Origin: Phytopythium helicoides
Taxonomy: Eukaryota; Oomycota; Peronosporomycetes; Pythiales; Pythiaceae
DNA length: 64,000 nucleotides
Direction: 5' to 3'
Assembly: GCA_024867545.1 (NCBI GenBank)
Contig: JANFNE010000003.1
Coordinates: 992,001 to 1,056,000 of the forward strand
A program made the translations under genes and the position numbers. The notes beneath the pieces are model-generated. The model was not told where the DNA came from and made no database searches. It saw nothing but the letters and a program-made list of their open reading frames with translations. Shown here piece after piece: positions 35,262 to 46,330 of this stretch (the first letter of the stretch is position 1; every line of letters starts with the position of its first letter).

Positions 35262-38200
35262 ATGAAAGAGGAAGGTCGTTCGCTGGGATTGTCGCCATCA
35301 TCACCAAGTTTATCTCCTTTGAAAGAGCGCACGAACAATATGAATCCGATGACGTCGATCGACGAGAGCAAGGAACAACTTGTGCAGCCGAGTGTGGAGG
35401 AAGAAGTGGACACAATTTTGGCCAAGAGTTCGCTTGCCATATCCCCGCGTCATAGTCTAGCTCAAGTGGCTCCACTACCTCTTACAACGGCTTTCCATGC
35501 CGGTAAAGTAGTCACGACGGCCCCTCCGCCCCCTGTGGCTCGCACTGAGGTAGATGAGTCGTACATTCCTGTGGCGCTAGCACGTGCACACTTGAGTCGT
35601 GTTGTTGCAGATATGCGCGCCATGAAAGCTGACCATGCTCAGCGTGTGGAGGAAATTGTTGAGCGGTATGCGACCCTGGAGATCCAAGCACGCGAACAGT
35701 TTGATGAGCATGTTCGCGCTCTGAAAAAGAAGGCGAGATCTCGTGTTGACGCTGAGAAGTCGAAAATTGACGAGCTCACAGTCTCTCAGATTGCCATGAC
35801 AAACCAACACGAGGAGGATGTGCGCAGGTGGCAAGAGCAGCTGTCAATGCAGCAATTCGAGCATCAGCATAGTCGAGAAATGTGGAGTGAGGCACTGGAA
35901 CGAGAGCTTCAACAGCGAGAAGAAGAGCTTGTAAAATTTCGCGTTGCCATCGAGCGTGAATTGCTGGCACTTGAGAGCTCAATGCGGTCGGAAAGCCTCG
36001 GGCAGCAGGGTCAAATGAGGGATCAATTGCTGATGTACCGCGAAGACGCAGACGCACAGGCGCTTCGCGTATCGTCTGCACTCGAATCCTTGCAGCTAGA
36101 TGTTCAAGCCAAGGAGTGTGCCTTCCAACACAAAGTTACCCAAATGCAAGATGCATTCGACCGTGAGATTGCAGTGACGCTCAATCTATCAGCGATCGTA
36201 GAAGCTGCTGTCGATCAAGCCAACCAGACAGCCTCACAATCTCACCATGAAAAACTTTGTGCCCGAATCAAATCTTTGGAGGTGCAAATCAGTGAGGCAA
36301 TCGATCGAGAAAATGATCTCCAAGCCCAAATGCACCAGGCGCGTCGAAGCTTTGATAACATGGAACGCGCTGCGATTGACCAAACCCTTCAACTACTCGT
36401 TGCGGCGGTGGATGCTGTTCATACCGATGAAGTGGCTGCACTGACGAAGGCCATACACAATCGCGAAGCTAGCATCGTATCCGCAAGTATCCAAACAGAT
36501 CAAGAACGAGTTCTAACTCCTCGATTCATACCGGAAACGCGAGAGAGCTCGACACAAATTGACCAAGAAGAGGTACAAGCGGTCCTAACCCTTGGAGTTT
36601 CACCACTCCAGCTTGCTTATGAAACTCAAGTCGAGCGACTTCGCGAGCACGATCTAGAAATTTTGCGCTCAAAGCAAGAGCTTCGATCCGCAAAGGATAG
36701 GCTGCAGGTACTGCTAGATGTGAAGAGTGCTTCAAAGGCGGCAATCAAAGAGTGGCTAGCGAAATTCCAGGAAGAATATCAGCGCGACCCAAGCATCGAA
36801 GACAAAGCCCAGGTAAAGGACCTGTACATCGCCTTTAAGGATGCTGAGGCGACCTACAATGTGCAAAAAGAAGTTGTGTCTGAGCTCAAACACCGGCATC
36901 GGGGAAAGGTAGTCGCGGCAGAGGCTGTTCATCAGTGGAAAGCACTGGGGAATGTCGCAATCAACTCTGCTCGCTCCAAGCATGGTGATGAGTTCGACGA
37001 TTCGGCAAGCGAAGAAGCTTCATCACGGTCAAGTTCTCGACCAGATACGGGATCAATGCCGTCATTGGAGTCAACAAGAACAAAGGAAATGGAAGCGGAA
37101 CTTGAACGACTCCGGCGAGAATTGGAGGGTACTAGACTTGCTGCTTCAACGGCAAAGCATGCTGAGAGCAAATTTCAAGACGATTGCAAAGCTGCTCGAG
37201 AAGAGGAAGAAAAACTACGAGCATCCATTGTCGCATTATCCAAGGAAATCGTGGACCGAAGCTCGGAAAAGACCCGTCTTGAACGCGAGATAGAGCAGTT
37301 GAAATTGCACCTTGAGCTCACCGGGGACAATGGAGATGACGATGATAACGCAAGTGATGCCCCACCATCTTCTATCAAGCCGAGCAATCTTCCATTTGAT
37401 GAGATCATTGAAGTGGACGACGACGATGGATCGGGGTTGTTTGATGGAGAGGGGAATGCTGGCGGAGATGAGAAGGCGAAGATGAAGATGAGGTATTTTA
37501 CGTTGCCAGTAGCAGTAGTGCCGTAGCCTTGCACGGAGCTGAGTCTTTACCTGACGCAGCTGATGCCAAAGAAGCGGATACCGAAGCAGAAGACGAGGAT
37601 GACGAGCCTGCGGAGATCAAAGAGGATGCAATGCGCAGACTGCAGCTGGTGTCGTTAATCAAAGCAGCTGTGGAGCGTGGTCGAACGCAATTCAATCGCG
37701 GTGACAAGCAAAAGTGCTACCAGACATACGTCAAGGCATGCGAAGAGAGTGCTGAGGAGCTGCGAGGTATGAATCAGCAGGCTCAAGCTCGCGAAAACCT
37801 TACCTCGATCAAGCGTGCACTTACCTGACGCCGCCAAGCTTCCTGCACCTCGAGGATCGACTGTTTTGCGCAAGCAGCTTGATGATCTCAAAGACGCTAG
37901 CGAAAAGTGGCTGCAGGAGCGTGAAAAGCGTGCAGTTCGTCAGAGAGAAGAACGCAAGGCAGGCACGCCTGGCTGCAGCAAAGTCCCCGTCGCCCTCGAA
38001 GGTGAAATCGGCAAGTAAGCGAACTCACAAGTCTACCAAAAAGGACGAGGTGCCGATGTCAGACAAGGAAATGGCGGCTGCTAGCAAGGTCTCGACAGCT
38101 AGTGCTGCACCAACTGCTGCAGGAGGTGGACAAGCCTTGAATGAAGCGAAGCAAAAGCTAAAAGCGCTAGAGGCAAAGGCAAAGGCAGATCGCGTGAAGA

Positions 38201-40021
38201 TTTCTCAGCTCGAGTCAGCTCTAGCCAAGGCAGAGACCATGGCTGTCTCTAGCTCGAGTGGTAATAGTGGCTACAGGTGGAAACTCGACTGTACTCGAGC
38301 GAAAGTTGGCCGAAACCGAAAAGAAGTACAAGCAAACGCTTGATGAGAGCGAAAAGAGTGCAAAGAAAGAACTCACAACACTGAATCAGCAGCTACAAGC
38401 AGCACAGAGCAAGACAGTGAGTCTGCAAGAACAGCTAACTCAGGCGCAGCGCGAGCTTGCCTCTCTGGGCAGCAAGAGCAACTCACAAGTCGCCAAGCTT
38501 GAGCAGGAGATGATAGAACTACGAAACCAGGCAGTCAAGGTCGGCACACTGTCCCAGGAGCTCAACGAGTCGAAACAGCAGTGCCTCAAGCTGGAGGCTA
38601 GCTACAAGGAAGAGCAGGCGCTGCGCAAAAAGTACTACAACCAGATCGAGGACATGAAGGGCAAGATTCGTGTGTACGCTCGCTGCCGGCCCATGAGTAA
38701 CTCGGAGCTTGAACGTGGGTGTGAGTCATGCGTCAAGTTTGTGGATGAATACTCTCTTGAGCTTGAGACTTCACGTGGACCCAAACCGTTTTCATACGAT
38801 CAAGTTTTTTCACCGGCTAGCTCCCAGGACCAAGTCTTTGAGGACACCAAGAACTTGCTACAGAGTGCCATGGACGGCTACAATGTGTGTATTTTTGCGT
38901 ACGGCCAGACCGGCTCCGGCAAGACGTTCACAATGACAGGTACCGAGCCGATGCCGGGGCTGACTCCACGGGCTATCCATCACCTTGTTTGCACTCGCAG
39001 AAGAGTCGAAGGCTAATTTGACAGTATCATTCCAAGCTGTGATGCTCGAGCTGTACAACGACAACTTGATCGACCTGTTTCATCTCGTGGATGAGGGCCG
39101 TAGCGCTGCGTCGGATGGACCAAAGCTCGAGATCAAGAAGAACGAGAAGGGTCTGGTATATGTGCAGAATGCAACGAGCAAGGCGTGCACGTCGGCCGCA
39201 CAAACACTCAAACTGTTTGAGGCGGCCAACAAGCGAAGACAAGTCGGAGCAACCAAGATGAACGCCGAAAGCAGTCGTAGCCACTCGGTCTTCTCGATCC
39301 TCATCGAGTGCTTCAACAAAACAACTCGCGCTACGACGACAGGTAAGCTCAGCCTAGTCGATCTTGCAGGCTCGGAGCGAGCAGGCAAGACTGGCGCCAC
39401 TGCTGAGAGACTGAAGGAAGCGCAGGCCATCAACAAGAGTCTCAGCGGTACGTCCTCTGTGTTGGGATTTGCTTGTGAGCCGATTATTGACTAGCGTGCC
39501 ATCTTGTGCAGCTCTCGGCGACGTCATCTCGGCGCTCTCCACCAACGAGAAGTTCATTCCGTACCGCAACAACAAGGTAGGAGCAGAGATTATTAGGCTG
39601 GACAAAGATGGCCCGAAGCTAACGTGTTCCTCAACACCTGCACTAGCTGACTCAGCTGATGCAAGACTCGCTGGGCGGCAACGCCAAGACGGTAGATCAA
39701 TGACTTGCCTTGTGTGCATAACATCGCGCGTCTGATCACTCGCCTGCATTGACTCCACAGCTGATGTTCGTCAACATCTCTCCAGCAGACTACAACCAGG
39801 TACGGTCTTTGTCGCTGCCCTCCATGTGGAGCACTAGGCTGATGGACATGAGGTTGCAGGAGGAGACACAAACATCGCTTTCGTACGCTTCGCGTGTCAA
39901 ACTGATCACCAACAGCGCCAACAAGAACGCTGAGAGCGAGCAGGTCAACAGGCTCAAAGCCATCATTCGCCAGCTCCGTTCAGGACGCACTGACGTCGAC
40001 CTGGACGGCGTGCTCGACTAG
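35262..40021 (+). CDS. Kinesin-14 with C-terminal motor and long coiled-coil tail
   Basis: Minus-end-directed microtubule motor. The first part (35,262 to about 37,470) is about 735 residues of Pro/Ser-rich start and long coiled coil. It continues out of frame into an acidic linker, a short helical region with QFNRGDKQKCYQTYVKACE, and more coiled coil. The neck KKYYNQIEDMKGKIRVYARC leads directly into the motor, the arrangement that defines kinesin-14. Motor motifs: P-loop AYGQTGSGKT, switch I NAESSRSHSVF, switch II LVDLAGSERAGKTG, then INKSLSALGDVISAL. Four introns in the motor are clean: 39,448-39,511, 39,577-39,646, 39,692-39,760 and 39,800-39,859. One-base frame breaks occur near 37,470, 37,815, 37,960, 38,275 and 38,986. 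The neck resembles KCBP-type kinesins, but no MyTH4/FERM domain is seen. The first 735 residues could instead be a separate gene. Confidence 0.85.
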
Positions 40022-40474
40022 GAACTTTTAGCAACACGCACATAGCTACTGTAGAACCCGTGTTAGACCCCTCCCTCGACGCACAAGAACGATAACGAAC
40101 TCGGCAACGCAACGTGGTGCTCTCAACAACTCGGTGTATCACGTTTCCATTCCCAAGCCAGGCCTGAAAACAAAAACTCAAGAAGTGCCGTCCGTAGGTG
40201 ATTCATGGTGCTGCTGCTTGTCTGCGCCGTGCGTCAGCCCCGCAAAAGGCTGACGACGGACGCCGAGGCCGCTGCCGCAGCGAGCCAGAACCGCCGAGAA
40301 AAACCAGCTACGCAAGGAGCAAACGCCGCGCGGCACACGCCCTGGAGAAGAACTCGAAGCTCCAAGACGCCCACGCGCGCCGCGCATCCCCCGCCACAGG
40401 CCGCTCTCGCCGATTCTGTTGGCTCGCATCGGCCGCGGTCCCCGCCGCCTCGACGCGCGCGCAACCGAGTCCAT
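40022..40474. other. Spacer between convergent kinesin and RPS5 genes
   Basis: About 450 bases of GC-rich sequence. Overlapping open frames on both strands (40,178-40,521) are Arg/Ala-rich and look like by-products of base composition. It must contain both 3' ends. Nothing else is recognised. Confidence 0.5.
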
Positions 40475-41151
40475 TTATCTGTTGGCCTTGGCCACACGCT
40501 CGATCTCGTCCTTCTTCTTAATAGCGTAACTGTTGGACGATCCCTTGGAGGCGTTGATCAGCTCGTCGGCGAGGCACTCGGCCACGGTCTTGACGTTGCG
40601 GAAGGCGGCCTCGCGCGCGCCCGTGGCGATCAGGTAGAGCGCCTGGTTGACGCGGCGGAAGGGCGAGACGTCGACACCCTGGCGGCGCACGACACCGGCC
40701 GAGCCGACGCGGGTCGAGTCCTCACGCGGGCCCGACTTGATGACGGCCTCGACGACGACCTGCAGGGGGTTCTTGTCGGTCAGGAGGTGCACGATCTCGA
40801 GCGTGTGCTTGACGATGCGCACGGCCTTGAGCTTCTTGCCGCTGTTGCGGCCCTTGCGCATGAGCGCGTTCACGAGGCGCTCCACGATGGGGCACTGCGC
40901 CTTGCGGAAGCGCTTCTTCTGGTAGCGCTGGGCCGTGTGCGGCAGGAACGTGGCGGCCTTGCCCTTCACGGCGATGTAGTCCTCGAGCGAGATGTCCGCG
41001 GACACATTGATGTCGTCGTACGACCTGCGCCGCCCGCCGTTAGCCCGTCTGTAGCCTGTGCAGCACGCCACCGCCACCGCCACCGCCACTAGCACCAGCA
41101 CGCCACGCACCACTTGTTAAAGAGCTTCACTTCCGTAGCAACTTCGGCCAT
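40475..41151 (-). CDS. RPS5: 40S ribosomal protein uS7 (RPS5)
   Basis: Component of the small ribosomal subunit near the mRNA exit site. Two exons: 41,151-41,111 and 41,024-40,475 (196 residues), split by an 86-base intron (GTGCGT...GCAG) that contains a (CCACCG)n run. The protein starts [14 protein letters not shown], then [20 protein letters not shown], as in eukaryotic uS7. The core is almost invariant: [13 protein letters not shown], then [50 protein letters not shown] and the end [19 protein letters not shown]. Without the upstream exon the open frame would start with an artefactual hydrophobic stretch read from the intron. Confidence 0.97.
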
Positions 41152-41563
41152 GTTGAGAGAGTTTCCGAGGATGAAAGCGAGCGAAATGCGCCTCGCCCCC
41201 GCCGCCGACCGCCCTGGAACCGCGCAAATGAATGGGTAGGAGCCCTACAGCATACCCAGGCCGAGTCAACCATACAGCGCGCCAGTCAACGCGGAGTGCA
41301 GGTCGCGCGTCGAGGCCAGCAGCGCCCGCGGTTCGCCGCGGTCCGCCTTCCAACCCGAACCGGACGCGAACCGCCCGCCGCCCATGGGACAAGCCCGTTT
41401 TTCTCTGCAGAACCTTCCCGAAAGCCCGTTGAAACCAGTACACCTTTGTATATCGATTCCTCATGGTTGCTATAAATACCTTCATCTACCCCCTATAACG
41501 TATATCCTCTCGTAAAAATATCCTCCCGCGTAAGTGCGACACCGCCTCCCCCCGCCCGTCGTC
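41152..41563. promoter_or_regulatory. Shared divergent promoter region of RPS5 and the PB1 gene
   Basis: The 412 bases separate the start codons of a minus-strand ribosomal protein gene and a plus-strand gene, so both promoters must lie here. The RPS5 side is GC-rich with gcgcatttcgctc (minus strand) near 41,190. The PB1 side is A/T-richer (ccttgtatatcg... near 41,440) and has a TATA-like ctataaatac at about 41,470. No experimentally known element is claimed. Confidence 0.4.
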
Positions 41564-42848
41564 ATGAAGGTCGGAACGGCAGAGTCAAGCGGCGCCAGGC
41601 TCATTGCCTGCGACTCGAGCCAGCCAGGAGAGCCCCGCGACCGCACAGTACAGCGCAGCGCCGAGGCCATGGGCGGCGGGCCCGCGAGCGCCGACGTGGT
41701 GCGCGCGTCCTGCATCCTGACGTTCCCGGAGGAGGCGCGCGAGGAGCCCGTGCCCGTGGACGCCTGGTACCTGCACGCCGTGGGGCTGCCGTTCCTGCGG
41801 CGCCTGGCGCGCGACCGACTGGGCGACGACGTGCGCGTGGCGCTGCTCATGCAGCTCAGCGACGGCGCGGAGCAGCGCGACGGCCTGCCACGCCAGGAGA
41901 TACGTGGCCGTGTCGAGCCAGCAGGTGCTGCGCGCCGCGCTCGAGAAGACGTTCGAGCAGCCGGACACGGCGCTCGTGCTGCACGTCATCTCGCTCGAGA
42001 AGGTGGCGGGCCGCAAGAAGATCCACGTGCGCCCAGAGATCAACCCGAACGTGTCGCCCGAGCCAGTGCCGCCCATGGGGCTCGTCTTCCCAACGCTATC
42101 GGTCGACGGGCTCATGACCCCCACGGCTGTGGTTGTGCCAACCGCAGATGTGGCCCAGGTGCAGCCCAGCGAACTGCTCAGTCAGTCGGCGTTCAACTTC
42201 CGCAAGAGCGTGGACGTGACCGCGCGACCGGCCAAGACGCTCGACGACAGCGCGCCGTTCATCGAGGAGCGAGAGTACACGTGGCGCTCGACGAGCTCGG
42301 AGCGCACGTCCGCGTCTGGCTCGGACCTCGCCGTGTTCAGCGAGGCGACGCCCAGCACGGCCTCGTCGACGTCGTCGCTGAGTCTCAGTCCGTCCAGCTC
42401 CGAGAGCATCAGCAACAGCAACAGCAACAGCAACAGCGTCGTGTCGGTCATTCCCGAAGCGTCGGTGGTGTCGACGACGCCCTCCAAGAGCATCGACAGT
42501 CTGGGCGACAATGGCTCCATCACTGAAGACAGCGTGGACGACAGCGACATTCCGGTCGCGCGAGTCGTCGGCGCGGCGCTGGATGACGCTGGCGCCCCCA
42601 GCGCCGCCGCCATCCCGAGCGACTACGTGATGCTCGAGCTGCAGAACGGCGCTGGTCTCCCCGAGGCGCCTTCGGCCGCCGCCTCGGCCTCTCGGTTCTT
42701 CATCTCGTCCAACTGGCACGTGCAGGCGGACGAGATGAGCGCGTCCATGCGCCTGGAGCCGCTGCCTGCCGCGGGCTCTTCGAGCTCGCTGCTGCGCCAG
42801 CGGCTGGGTGGCAGCAGTCTGGGCGAGTCGTTCGTCCTGCTGCCGTAG
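41564..42848 (+). CDS. PB1-domain protein with two C-terminal LIR-like motifs
   Basis: About 428 residues from ATG 41,564; the Met at 41,669 is an alternative. One base appears inserted or lost near 41,885-41,895: the first frame ends its sense after LLMQLSDGAEQRDGL and the second picks up with YVAVSSQQVLRAALEKTF. The joined region (about residues 48-145) has the order of a PB1 domain: a first strand ASCILTFPEE, helix LPFLRRLARDRLGDD, the acidic LSDG region, SSQQVLRAAL, and a last strand ALVLHVISLE. Then come about 250 residues of Ser/Thr-rich, probably unfolded sequence with an Asn-Ser run coded by AACAGC repeats. The C-terminal third contains SDYVMLEL and ends GESFVLLP, two fits to the LC3/Atg8-interacting core (aromatic-x-x-Leu after acidic residues). 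PB1 plus LIR recalls p62/NBR1 autophagy receptors, but no ZZ or UBA domain is seen. The assignment is inference. Confidence 0.6.
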
Positions 42849-43184
42849 ATTCGTGCTAACTTATCGCGTCGGCAGGGCCGCCGACGAAATATAGACCAGG
42901 CCTGAGCAATGAATGCCCGCGAGCGCTGCTGCCAATGGAGCAGCCACTTCAACTTGCCCTCCACCAGCGCCCTCCATCAGCCACCCTCTCTAACATGATA
43001 CATATACCGGTATACAGTATAGCCAAGCCGCCTGACAGTCACTCGCTCGAGACGTCGAGACGTCCAATCTTCCTTCGGCGCCGTCGAGCGTCACCGAGAA
43101 GCCCAGGCGCGCGTCCTCGCCGCGTCCTGCTCAAGCCCTCCAAGCCCCTCCAAGCCCCTCGAGTCCCCCTAGCGCTGCACCAAC
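42849..43184. other. Intergenic, no gene seen
   Basis: 336 bases between the PB1 gene and the glutaredoxin gene, both on the plus strand. It contains a short CAAGCCCCTC repeat (about 43,130-43,160) just before the glutaredoxin start. Nothing else is recognised. Confidence 0.5.
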
Positions 43185-44663
43185 ATGTCGGCCGTGCCCG
43201 GCGGCGTCGTGAGCGTCGCGGACGCGGCGCAGTTCGACGAGCTGACGGCGCGCGAGGCGACGCTGAGCATCGCGTTCTTCTGGGCCGACTTCCACGAGCT
43301 GTGCCGGCCCAACGGGCAGCTGGATGTCGTCTTCCGGCAGCTGGCGGCCATGCAGCCGCGCATCCGCTTCCTCAAGGTCGCGGCCGAGGACCTGCCCGAG
43401 CTCTCGGAGCGCTTCGAGATCGCCGTCGTGCCCACGTTCCTCGTACTGCAGGGCCGCGCGGCCATTGACAAGCTCGAGGGCGCCGACGTGGCGGAGCTCG
43501 CCAAGCGCGTCGACGTGCTCAGCAAGAGCCTCGCCAAGAAGCCCGAGCCGGCGGCGAGCGCTGCGGCTGCACAGGACGGACAGCAGCTCGACGAGGCGCT
43601 GCAGTACCGCCTCAAGAAGCTCGTCAAGTGAGGCACTGCAGTGGTGGGTGCTCAGGTGGCTGGGCTGGGTGATCCTAACGCCGTTGAGTGTGTGTGTGTA
43701 TCGCAGCGCATCGCCCGTCATGCTCTTCATGAAGGGCAACCCGACCGACCCCAAGTGTGGCTTCAGCCGGCAGATCGTGGCGATGCTCAACGAGGAGAAG
43801 ATCCAGTACGGCACCTTCGACATCCTCAACGACAACGAAGTGCGCCAGGGACTCAAGCAGTTCAGCAACTGGCCGACGTACCCGCAACTGTACGTCAACG
43901 GCTCGCTCATCGGTGGGCTCGACATTCTCAAGGAGATGAAGGTATTGTACCCATTGCTAAATGAGCTGTGGGTGGTGTCCTAACACATACGTGTCCGCAA
44001 CAGTCGGAGGGATCGATTGTTGAGCAGCTTGGTCTTCGCAAGAACGTCGAGGAAGGTGAGGCCGCGTTCGAGGAGAGTCTGCGCGCGCTCGTCAACTCGG
44101 CTCCCGTGCTGCTCTTCATGAAGGGCTCGCCAGCTGAGCCCAAGTGCGGCTTCAGCAAGAAGATCGTGGCGCTCCTGCGCGAGCACCAGGTCCCGTTCAG
44201 CGCGTTTGACATCCTCAGCGACGACCAGGTGCGCCAAGGTCTCAAGAAGCTCTCCAACTGGCCCACATACCCGCAGCTGTATGTTCGCGGCTCGGTCATT
44301 GGTGGGCTCGACATTGTCACCGAGATGGCGGAAGAAGGCGACCTCGCCGCCCAGCTTGGTGTCGAGAAGAAGGCCAAGAAGGAGAACAAGTACGAACAGC
44401 TCATCAACCGTGCGCGCGTCATGGTCTTCATCAAGGGCACGCCGCAGGCTCCCAAGTGCGGCTTTAGCCGACAGCTGGTCGAGATTCTGGACGCCGAGGG
44501 ATTCGAGTACGGCTACTTTGACATCCTGACGGACGACAGTGTGCGCCAGGGCCTCAAGAAGTACTCGAACTGGCCCACGTTCCCGCAGATGTACGTCAAG
44601 GGCGAGCTCATTGGCGGCCTTGACATCGTGCAGCAACTGCAGGAAGAAGGCGAGCCTGGCTGA
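43185..44663 (+). CDS. GLRX3: Monothiol glutaredoxin, Trx-Grx-Grx-Grx (GLRX3/GrxS17 type)
   Basis: Cytosolic/nuclear iron-sulfur cluster carrier. Three exons join in phase: 43,185-43,627, 43,707-43,941 and 44,004-44,663 (445 residues), with introns of 79 and 62 bases. An N-terminal thioredoxin-like domain (about 1-110) is followed by three glutaredoxin domains. Each has the CGFS site ([24 protein letters not shown]), the glutathione-binding pattern SNWPT(Y/F)PQ(L/M)YV and a GGLDI loop. In the Trx domain the redox CxxC is absent: the site reads FHELCRPNG, normal for this family, where the domain is structural. Three Grx units match plant GrxS17 rather than animal GLRX3, which has two. The Grx units are more like each other than usual, suggesting duplication inside the gene. 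Confidence 0.95.
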
Positions 44664-44814
44664 TCTCAAGGAGTAGGCGTCCGCGAGGCCATATCGTTCA
44701 ATGGTGCTGGTAGACGCGTATTGATTGACTGTCAATGCAACACGACACCATGATTCATAAATTATCTGCAGAGGGTCCTAACGCACTCACAATCTCGTGT
44801 ACAATTGACGCGGC
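44664..44814. other. Short spacer between convergent GLRX3 and MFS genes
   Basis: 151 bases containing both 3' ends. A/T-richer than the genes on either side. No feature recognised. Confidence 0.4.
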
Positions 44815-46330
44815 CTACGCGGTCGCGGCAATCTGAATGTCGACGGAATCCTTCTTCTCGTCTTCTTCATCTTCAGTGTCGTCCTCATCGCGAGCAGCAG
44901 GAAGTCCAAGTGTAGGAACAACCACAGCGGCAACTACCACAAACGTAGCTCCGAAGGTCCAGGCGACATCAGGCACCGACATCATCCAGACGTCAAACAT
45001 GCGTGGGTAGACGAGGAACGAACACGCCACTCCTCCAGCTCCACTACAGGCCACGGCCATGCCAACACCGCGGCCCCGCACGTGGACAGGGAAGTGCTCA
45101 GGGCTAAAGGCCAGCACGGCGGCCGAGGTCCCCGAGAGAAAGAGCGACACGAGCGCCGTCACCAACGTCACCACGATGCCGATGCAGACCACGGGAGATA
45201 GCTGAGCACGACAGCAAACACGGCAGTCAGCGTCGAGAGCGTCGCGATTGTGAGCTTGCGGTCGTTGATGGTGCTGCTTGTGGTCGTTGAGGCTAGAGAT
45301 GGCGTGGACGTGGACAGCGCCCTGGTACGGACGGCGGTAGCGGCGGTCGAGCATCGCGGCGGCCAGCAGCGCGCCGGGCACCTCGGCCGCGAACACGATC
45401 GAGCAAGTGTACGCGCTTGCGAAGACGTTGAAGCCCGTGAGGCTCGTGAGCGTGGGCACATACGTGCCGAGCGCAAAGCCGCAGACGGCGAGCGCAGTCC
45501 AAAGAGCAGCCAGCACGGCGAGCGCGGTCCACGGCGCATAGGAGGCCTCATGGTGGGTGGCTGCTGGCTCGCTCACTACTTGTACGTCCAGCGTGTAGCC
45601 TTCGTTGGCCTGACTGCTGGCGCTGGAGCTTGGTCATGGTCTCGAGCTTGGTGACCGCCGCGAGGGCCTCCTCGCCGCGTCCGACACTGGCGAGCCACAG
45701 CGGAGACTCTGGCAGCGCGAACCGCAGCGGAGCGACCAGCACGACGCCGGCGCCGAGCGCGAGGTAGAGCGCTCTCCACCCGAGTGCTGAGGCTGCGCCG
45801 AAGGCCAGCGTGACGCCCGCGACGGCGCCGATGCCCGCCGCGGCCTGCAGCAGCGCGACGGCCCGAGCGCGGCTGGCCGCTGGCGCCAGTTCGTGGATGA
45901 GCGCGGCGGCGGCCGGCGCCTCACCGCCCAGTCCGATGCCCGCGAGCACGCGCGCGGCCAGCAGTTGTCCCTGGCCCTGGGCCGTTCCAGCCACCACGAA
46001 GCCCAGCAGTGAGAGCGCCATGGCCGCCAGCAGCGCCGAGCGGCGGCCACGCGTGTCTGCCAGCAGCCCGAAGAGCGGGCCGCCCAGCAGCGCGCCGATG
46101 GCGGGCGACGCGCCCAGCAGCTCGACGGCCACCGCTCCGACGCCGATGTCGCGGCCCACGCGCGCGCGCGTGAAGGTGAAGACGGCGAGCTCGGCCGCGT
46201 GCAGCGCCCAGGTGATGCCGGCGGCCAGCAGCAGCCGCGCGCTCACGGGCGAGCGCGAGCGCGAGCAGTGGCCCAGCGCGGCCAGGCGCCGGCCCACAGA
46301 CGCCAGGACGGTCGAGCGGACGGCAGCCAT
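44815..46330 (-). CDS. MFS transporter, copy 1 of the cassette, frame-broken
   Basis: Major facilitator superfamily transporter of the sugar/organic-ion (SV2-like) type; substrate unknown. ATG at 46,330 (MAAVRSTVLASVGRRL). The N-terminal half has six membrane segments with the motif FGLLADTRGRRSALLAAMAL and GIGLGGEAPAAAALIHELAP, then FALPESPLWLASVGRGEEAL, all typical of the family. Near 45,615-45,635 the frame changes and the protein continues NEGYTLDVQVVSEPAATHH into the second half. Two more breaks lie around 45,190-45,300 (the best reading passes through NDRKLTIATLSTLTAVFAVV). The C-terminal half keeps FPVHVRGRGVGMAVACSGAG and ends in an acidic tail. The gene lies divergently, about 1.1 kb from phosphatase copy 1, the same arrangement as copy 2. 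Confidence 0.78.

Noticed and set aside
40178..40521. Arg/Ala-rich ORFs between kinesin and RPS5
   Set aside because: Open on both strands because of high GC; no motif, and they lie in a 3' spacer.
41041..41113. Hydrophobic N-terminus of the RPS5 open frame
   Set aside because: It is intron read-through; the upstream exon [14 protein letters not shown] joins perfectly and matches uS7.
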